A stretch of DNA of 64,000 nt from Tetracentron sinense. Lineage: Eukaryota; Streptophyta; Magnoliopsida; Trochodendrales; Trochodendraceae. Location of the stretch: contig CM026570.1 of NCBI GenBank assembly GCA_015143295.1, positions 5,294,047 through 5,358,046 on the forward strand, in the 5' to 3' direction. Shown piece after piece: positions 59,535 through 64,000 of the stretch; the first letter of the stretch is position 1, and each line of letters begins with the position of its first letter. The notes below the pieces were generated by a model that saw only the letters and a list, made by a program, of their open reading frames with translations, was not told the origin of the DNA and ran no database searches. Both the position numbers and the translations under genes were made by a program.

Positions 59535-62500
59535 ACTGTATCTCTCTCTCTATATTTATATATATATATCATAGTTGTTAAAGGCGTTGCCTCAGGCGCC
59601 TCAAGCAGTCGCCTAGGCAACCAGGCACTCTGCTGGGCTTAGGCGACAGGCCGCCTCAGGCGGTCATTATTAAAAATCTAATATATATAATATTATTATT
59701 ATTTAAGGATATAAAAATTTATTTTATTTGAATATGATTGTTTGGTAACAAAAAAATATACTATTTTATATACTTCTCATGTCTTTTACAATATAATATG
59801 TTAGTATTTGTATATCTAACAAAAAAAGTTTACAGATAGAAGAAGAAAAAAAAGACGAACGGTGTCAAGTATGTTTCTATTATGTTAACTTGTTTTCTCT
59901 CAATTGGTGGACCATATAGTCCTCATTTTTTTTTTATTAAAATTTTAAATTATAGCTAGCTCAGGCGGCCCAACAAAAAATTAAGAGCCTTTAAATGCTT
60001 CAAATTCCTTCTAGCCCCCTCCCCCCCAAAACTCTCTTGAACTCATATTTAAATGAATCTTTTATAATTTAAACAGTGCAACCCTATAGTTATATATTTT
60101 ACTTATCAATATTATTTTTATTATTTATCTTGAGCAAGGTTCAAAAAAAGGGTTTCGGACACCGTAACGGACACAACCAAAACCGTTACGTATTGCTTAA
60201 AAAATCACAATAAATAGAAAAAAAATAAAAATATATGTAGGTGTAACATAACGGTAACGGGTAACGGTGTTCACCGAAACCGTTACATAACGGGCGTTAC
60301 GTAACGGTTTTGGCGTTTTTTTTAAAACCATGATCTTGAGTATAATCGATAAAAAGAAATAAATGAGAGTAAACGGTACAACATCTCCCACTCCCTCCTC
60401 TCTTATTTCTTCCCTATTCAACGTCACATTTGATTGTCGGGTTTTCTGCTTTTTATTCAGTCTTATATACTCCCTTCTCTCCCCTCTCTCTTTCCTGTTA
60501 GGCTGTCTATTTTTTATCACTCACAATCTCTTTCTCCCCTCTTTCAGTAGTCATTGTAGACTTAATTTTTATTCCATTTTTTTCCAACACTTGAAATCCC
60601 CTTTTATTATTCTTAGAACACTTTCTAGCGATGGTTTTATCAAAGTACGTCTTGACAATGATGTAATTATACAAATGTAGGGCCTCTTATAAAAGAGAAT
60701 GCATCATACATAGATCTCATATTGGGAGAAATTTCTGCAACAAAAAGTTCATCAGGCGACGCCTCGAGCGCCTCCGGCTACCGACTCAGGCGTCCAGAGG
60801 GTTTGTCGCCTCAAGTCGCCTGGTCGCCTTGACAACTATGATATATATATATACACACTATAATCTTTCATTAACTTTTTGAATCTTTTTGCACTTTTTT
60901 TTATATTTTATTTATTTGTTAAAATAAGAGAGCATGAAGCTTTCTTGCGAGGCTTACGCCTCACGCATCTTGAGGTCCTAATGTCTCGCCTCACGCCTTA
61001 ACGTTTTAAAACATTGGTTGGGAATGGTCTTGAAGTCGAATTTTGGACCGACTTGTGGTGTGGGTAGTGACTTCAATTAAGGAGAGACCTAAACGACTGG
61101 AAGATTGAGGACTAACGGAACCTTTTAGTCCATTTATATTCCTGCCCCCCATGTGTTTAGGCTACGGATTACAGGATTTGGTCTAGAAGCAACAATGGTC
61201 GGTTCTCAGTGAGATCTTTTCTACAGACCTTAACCCTAGTACCTTCGCACTCCTTTCCGTCAAAGGTTGTTTGGAACCCCCGTGTCTCATCAAATGTATC
61301 TTTCTTCCTATGGACTGCAGCTCTAAATAAAATTCTTACACTTGATCACTTAAAGAGTAGAGGGTAGAGTATGGCAAACAGCTGTTTCTTTTTCCTCATG
61401 GAAGAGGAGACGGTAGATCATTTGCTCTTGCATTGCCCGGTAGATTTTTGAGATATGGGGTTTTTTCTTCTCTCGATTAGGGGTGGACTGGGTCTTTCCT
61501 TCCTCCTATCTGCACTTCTTATCAGGTTGGCCATTGAGGGCACTGGTGGGAGTTCAGGGAGCCATCTGGACTACTTTGCCAAGATCTATTTCGTGGGCCA
61601 TATGGAAAGAGAGGAATAGCCGCATCTTTGACAATTCCTCACTTCTCATCCCTCGCATTCGAGATTGGATTCGTCACTCTATTGTGGAATGGGTATCTAT
61701 CCGTGATATGGGGGCAGGTGTGGGTGACTTACTACTATGAGGAGTTCCCTGGACATTGCTTCTAGTTGTTGTTGTTCTTATTTTTTAATCCTTTTTTTGC
61801 ACTTTCAGTTTATTTCCTTGTAAACTATTTGTAGTTCTCAATTCTAATTAATATATTCCTCTTTACCGTTTAAAAAAAAAAGGGTACATGTGTGTGTGTG
61901 TTCATTGGGGGTGGGGTGAGGGTGGTGTTACATTTGCGTTCGGGAATACAAAACCTAAAGTTTGGTACAAAGCGATGCGCACGTGTACCGTCTGATACAC
62001 ATACATAAATTGTTTAATAATTACAGACATCTATTAAGTAGAGAACAACCAAAACAAGCCTCTGGAGGATTCCAAAACACCAAACAGCTTGTTTCTACTA
62101 CAAATCATTCTAACGGCAAAAAAAAAAAAATCCCTTTTGTTTTGCAAATTGAAGAAAAAAAAGGGGGTCGGGCAAGATATTAAAAAAAAATAAGATTACT
62201 AATTATAAACGAATATATTTCACATATTAGATATCTCTCCGGGTATTATTATTTTTAAAAAATCATGAATAAACCGTGACATTTTGAAATGATCGCTCTC
62301 TATTTAAAAAGTCATGAATACTTCATGATAAAATCATTCGACAAGTACTTCGCAAATTATTCGAGACTTTTTGAAAAAAAAATTAAAAAAATTGTTACTG
62401 TGGATATACCATGCTCACTAGTCATTACACAAGGACTCGAGCCCTAACCTCCGAAACAGAGAGTATGCTACTTGCCATCCAATTAGATAGGCGTTCACGA

Positions 62501-63540
62501 AATTTTTGGGGAAAAAAATGATTACTACTATGTAAAATAACAACACCATGAACAGCCAAAACCACAGTATCTGCACAAATCAATTCATTGTCCGATTGAT
62601 TTGTTGTTATTTAATATTTATCTACATAAATAACAACACACTCATCTCCCCTCAATTTCTTATACATTATCCAATATGAAATTTGGGATGATCAACCTAT
62701 CTACTCCCACTTTGAAAGTGATTGCTAAAATTCACAAGTGTGCAATGCAAACAATTGAACCTCTAGTGTTTCTAATGTATTAATTCTGACAAAAGGGTAC
62801 ATGTGTGTGGGGGGAAGGGGGGTTTGCAGCTGCCTCTGGGAATACCAAACCTAATGTTTGGTACAAAAGCGACATGTATGTGTATCATCTAATGCAGACA
62901 CCTGTTAAGTAGAAAACAACCACAACAAACCCCTAGCGGAAATTCCAATACACCAACCAGCTTGTTGGTATGACAAACCCTCCTAACGAATTAAACAACT
63001 GATTGATTCTATGGAAAATAAAAAAAATCTACGATCAATCAAAGCCATAATAACTACATAAATCAATTCAATTCAAAGAAAAACCCAGAACCATTGTCCA
63101 CCCCGGAAACATAATCACGGCCAAATGCCTCAGTTCAATACGTATCAAATCTCAACATCAACTGATACCAAACAAAACGAATACTTGTTAGCACCGTAAA
63201 ATTTCACTTCTCTTCCAAAGATACACACTTTTAGCTCAGACCTAGGGTTTTTAATCATTTTTCCACACAATTGGGTTTTTGAATCGTTAAATAACATGTC
63301 AGATCCATGTGTTCTTGAAATCACCATCGATAAATTGAATAAGCTATATTAAATGAAAAAAATTGGAGCATGAAAGAGAGATGAAGCAACCTCTTTGGAG
63401 TGGTGGAGACACTCGAGATAGTCTTCTCTGAGAAGAGCGCAGTCCTTGGGCTCTCTGCAATGAGACATACACTCGCTGAAATCTGTCCAGAAATCGTAGC
63501 ACCTTCCTTTGTTTCCTGTAATTCCCCACCCAGACGCCAT
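53666..63540 (-). CDS. NDUFS5: NADH dehydrogenase iron-sulfur protein 5 (complex I 15 kDa subunit), 2 exons with 9.6-kb intron
   Basis: Exon 1 is 63540-63391 (50 codons, MASGWGITGNKGRCYDFW onwards to ...ECLHHSKE). Exon 2 is 53767-53666 (YQRRNRIYKEEQRQIRAAAR to ...GKSHL, stop TAG). The phase-0 junction gives 83 aa, the same length as the Arabidopsis orthologue, with the family text HHSKE-(F/Y)QRRNRIYKEEQR continuous across it. The twin Cx9C motif is complete: C14-C24 and C34-C44, the disulfide-bonded helical hairpin imported by the mitochondrial Mia40 route. The protein is an accessory subunit on the intermembrane-space side of complex I and, despite its name, binds no iron-sulfur cluster. The intron (63390-53768) is extraordinarily long for this gene and packed with LINE and hAT insertions. 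The donor is GTTGCT, a weak but legal GT site; the acceptor is TACTGCAG. A GA-rich leader abuts the ATG. Confidence 0.93.
55985..57055 (-). pseudogene. LINE ORF2 fragment in NDUFS5 intron, minus strand
   Basis: Minus-strand frames give ILKMNKAFLGK, DSLWRAVTVARHDLVNRWCP, GVGVWKAMVQGRREFSHFNR, VGNGEHISFRNDLWCG, then VWFPSVPSKVSFFLWTAVLD, CFMCLIAEESVDHLLLHCPV (zf-RVT zinc-binding region) and KEKNKRVFED. This is the 3' half of an L1-type ORF2, broken by stops and frameshifts. It is in the same direction as NDUFS5. Endonuclease and most of the reverse transcriptase are absent. Confidence 0.8.
57621..58444. mobile_element. TIR element with TCAGGGGCGGAGCCAG ends
   Basis: Left end TCGGAGGCGGAGCCAG and right end CTGGCTCCGCCCCTGA are inverted repeats, flanked by AGATGA at 57615-57620 and 58445-58450. 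The interior repeats AGGCATAATCATGG / GGCATAGCCATGAG with TTTAATTATTTAAT spacers, as in 11476-14390. A G-box MITE (about 57755-57960) is nested inside. No transposase is encoded. Confidence 0.7.
57755..57960. mobile_element. G-box-bearing MITE copy nested in TIR element
   Basis: It has the family order: GATCACACTCACAGAGCCC, TTTAACTATGGTTACG, AACCAAGG, TTAACCACAGTTAACC, GGGACACGTGTTGAC and GGGTGTGATTGATCTC at the right as the inverted end. It carries one CACGTG. More diverged than the copies in NLA and TCTP introns. Confidence 0.5.
59570..60840. mobile_element. hAT-like element, middle of three nested
   Basis: The ends CATAGTTGTTAAAGGCG and CGCCTTGACAACTATG are inverted repeats. The flanks are ATATATAT on both sides, consistent with an 8-bp duplication in a TA microsatellite. 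The sub-terminal parts are built of GCCTCAGGCG words. No coding capacity. It lies inside the 59217-61016 element and contains the 60135-60332 element. Confidence 0.75.
60135..60332. mobile_element. hAT-like MITE, innermost of three nested
   Basis: A 198-bp element with ends CAAGGTTCAAAAAAAGGG and GTTTTTTTTAAAACCATG and a perfect 8-bp duplication ATCTTGAG at 60127-60134 and 60333-60340. The interior has CCGTTACG/CGTAACGG words in inverted arrangement. Its right end resembles the AACCATG terminus of the 37106-40150 element. Confidence 0.8.
62400..62495 (-). mobile_element. tRNA-like SINE fragment
   Basis: On the minus strand TAATTGGATGGCAAGTAGC resembles a box A region and GGTTAGGGCTCGAGTCCTTG a box B, about 35 nt apart as in tRNA-derived SINEs. 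Anticodon-arm pairing is not convincing, so it is not called a tRNA gene. Confidence 0.35.
62660..62960. repeat. Direct duplicate B: uninterrupted (empty-site) copy
   Basis: It parallels 58530-58678 plus 61879-62110 without the LINE; at the corresponding point it reads ACAAAAGGGTACATGTGTGT. It continues with AAACCTAATGTTTGGTACAA and ACACCTGTTAAGTAGAAAAC. Point differences throughout show an old duplication. Confidence 0.8.
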
Positions 63541-63578
63541 TTCTCTCTCTCTCTCCCTCTCTCTCTCTCTTTTTTTTT
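63541..63578 (-). promoter_or_regulatory. GA-rich 5' leader of NDUFS5
   Basis: A CT-repeat tract on the plus strand is a GA-repeat leader on the NDUFS5 strand, ending directly at the ATG. A T-run follows at 63571-63578. Such purine-rich leaders are common in plant housekeeping genes. Confidence 0.6.
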
Positions 63579-63839
63579 CGTCGGGAGATCCTGTTTGGTG
63601 GATGTACAGTAGTATAGGGACGGGATTGATGGCAATTTTGTAATTTATTATAATTTTGCTTCCGTTTATGGACGGTTTTAAGTGTCTATAACATCTGCCT
63701 TCCCGGACCCACTATTGAATTCCGGCATTCCGGTCCCACGTACATCATGGATGATGGAACAGAGTCAACTGGATATCCTCCGGTGAAGCTCGGAAATTTA
63801 CGCGCTGGTAAATAGCGAGTTCGTCTTATCTAGGGGTTG

Positions 63840-64000
63840 TATTCGAGCCAAGTTTGGCTCGGCTCGGCTCGGCTTGAAGGCTTTAACTATTTCAAGCCTT
63901 GGCTGGAGCTCAACTCAAGCTCAAAAAGCTCGGCTCAAATACAAATAGCTTGGCTCAAGCTCAATTTGATTTATTAACTTTTTATTTTTAAATTATAATA
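63840..64000. repeat. GGCTCGGCTCG-rich element end (partial)
   Basis: Tandem GGCTC/AAGCTC words (AAGTTTGGCTCGGCTCGGCT, AAAAGCTCGGCTCAAA) are typical of the end of a dispersed non-autonomous element. The element runs off the window, so it is incomplete. Confidence 0.45.

Larger units (their letters stand above)
59217..61016. mobile_element. hAT-like element, outer of three nested
   Basis: The ends CAGTGTTTTAAAA and TTTTAAAACATTG are inverted repeats. The perfect 8-bp duplication GTTGGGAA lies at 59209-59216 and 61017-61024, inside the LINE ORF2. Sub-terminal GCGCCTCGAGGC and GCCTCACGCC words mark both sides. No transposase is encoded. Without the inner insert it is about 520 bp. Confidence 0.85.
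58679..61878 (+). mobile_element. 5'-truncated LINE with 13-bp target duplication, split by hAT-like insertions
   Basis: It is flanked by AAAGGGTACATGT at 58666-58678 and 61879-61891, with a 3' A-run just before the right copy. Frames show SYLGLPLGAPFKAKSVWNPV, RLAGWKSNFLSKGGKMTLIK and RSLPIYFLSTLPLRP before the hAT-like insertion. Afterwards come VEFWTDLWCG, SNVSFFLWTAALNKILTLDH, EEETVDHLLLHCPV and SWAIWKERNSRIFDNSSLLI. Net length is about 1.4 kb of ORF2 3' end plus UTR. Its 3' end text matches the LINE ending at 41726. Confidence 0.88.
58530..62110. repeat. Direct duplicate A of a 350-bp segment, split by the LINE
   Basis: 58530-58678 plus 61879-62110 together match 62660-62960. Shared words before the LINE: CCAATATGAAATTTGGGGTG, ACTTTGAAAGTGATTGCTAA, TTCTGACAAAGGGTACATG. 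Shared words after it: AAACCTAAAGTTTGGTACAA and ATCTATTAAGTAGAGAACAA. The LINE sits exactly at the GGGTACATGT point, where the other copy is uninterrupted. Confidence 0.8.

Noticed and set aside
62400..62495. tRNA gene on the minus strand
   Set aside because: Box A and box B words are present but no cloverleaf with a proper acceptor stem could be formed; kept only as a SINE-like fragment.

Overview
The window is nuclear DNA of a flowering plant, most likely a eudicot. Genes are AT-rich and intron-split with GT..AG boundaries, coding sequence is sparse, and most of the 64 kb is transposable-element DNA (LINE, SINE, hAT-like, PIF/Harbinger-like, solo LTRs, foldback MITEs). The species cannot be named from sequence alone. 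No complete autonomous transposon, CRISPR array, rRNA or convincing tRNA gene was seen.

Five protein genes are reconstructed with confidence by joining exons by eye, and each ends at about its family length. (1) An SPX-RING E3 ligase of the NLA/BAH1 type, minus strand, 6 exons, 407-4327. (2) A universal stress protein (USP), plus strand, 4 exons, 21303-24798. (3) TCTP, minus strand, 5 exons, 26183-30219. (4) A single-exon phytochrome A-associated F-box protein (EID1-like), minus strand, 43285-44325. (5) NDUFS5, the 15 kDa subunit of mitochondrial complex I, minus strand, two exons 9.6 kb apart, 53666-63540. A sixth, less certain gene encodes a small three-pass membrane protein (48512-48865). 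A possible NLR remnant lies at about 49890-50135. The genes are functionally unrelated (phosphate/nitrate signalling, stress, growth, light signalling, respiration) and there is no cluster.

Layout: 1-6.4 kb is NLA, its MITE-bearing 5' region and a CpG-rich G-box upstream region with a miRNA-sized hairpin. 6.4-20.7 kb is repeats: a SINE-like element, a Harbinger-like MITE, two LTR-like blocks, and a solo LTR with a perfect 5-bp target duplication nested inside a TIR element. 20.7-30.4 kb holds the USP and TCTP genes, with a 305-bp foldback in front of USP and LINE and hAT-like debris in TCTP intron 1. 30.4-42.3 kb is transposon-dense: foldbacks, a SINE with a 16-bp target duplication, tandemly duplicated LINE debris, and a 3-kb hAT-like element that carries one LINE and splits another. 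42.3-50.2 kb holds EID1, the small membrane protein and the NLR-like remnant. 50.2-63.6 kb is mostly the giant NDUFS5 intron, in which LINE and hAT-like insertions are stacked four deep with readable target duplications.

The most notable structures are the nested insertions in the NDUFS5 intron, together with a paralogous copy of the LINE's empty target site; repeated short palindromes inside LTR-like blocks; and G-box-bearing foldback MITEs lodged in or next to four of the genes.
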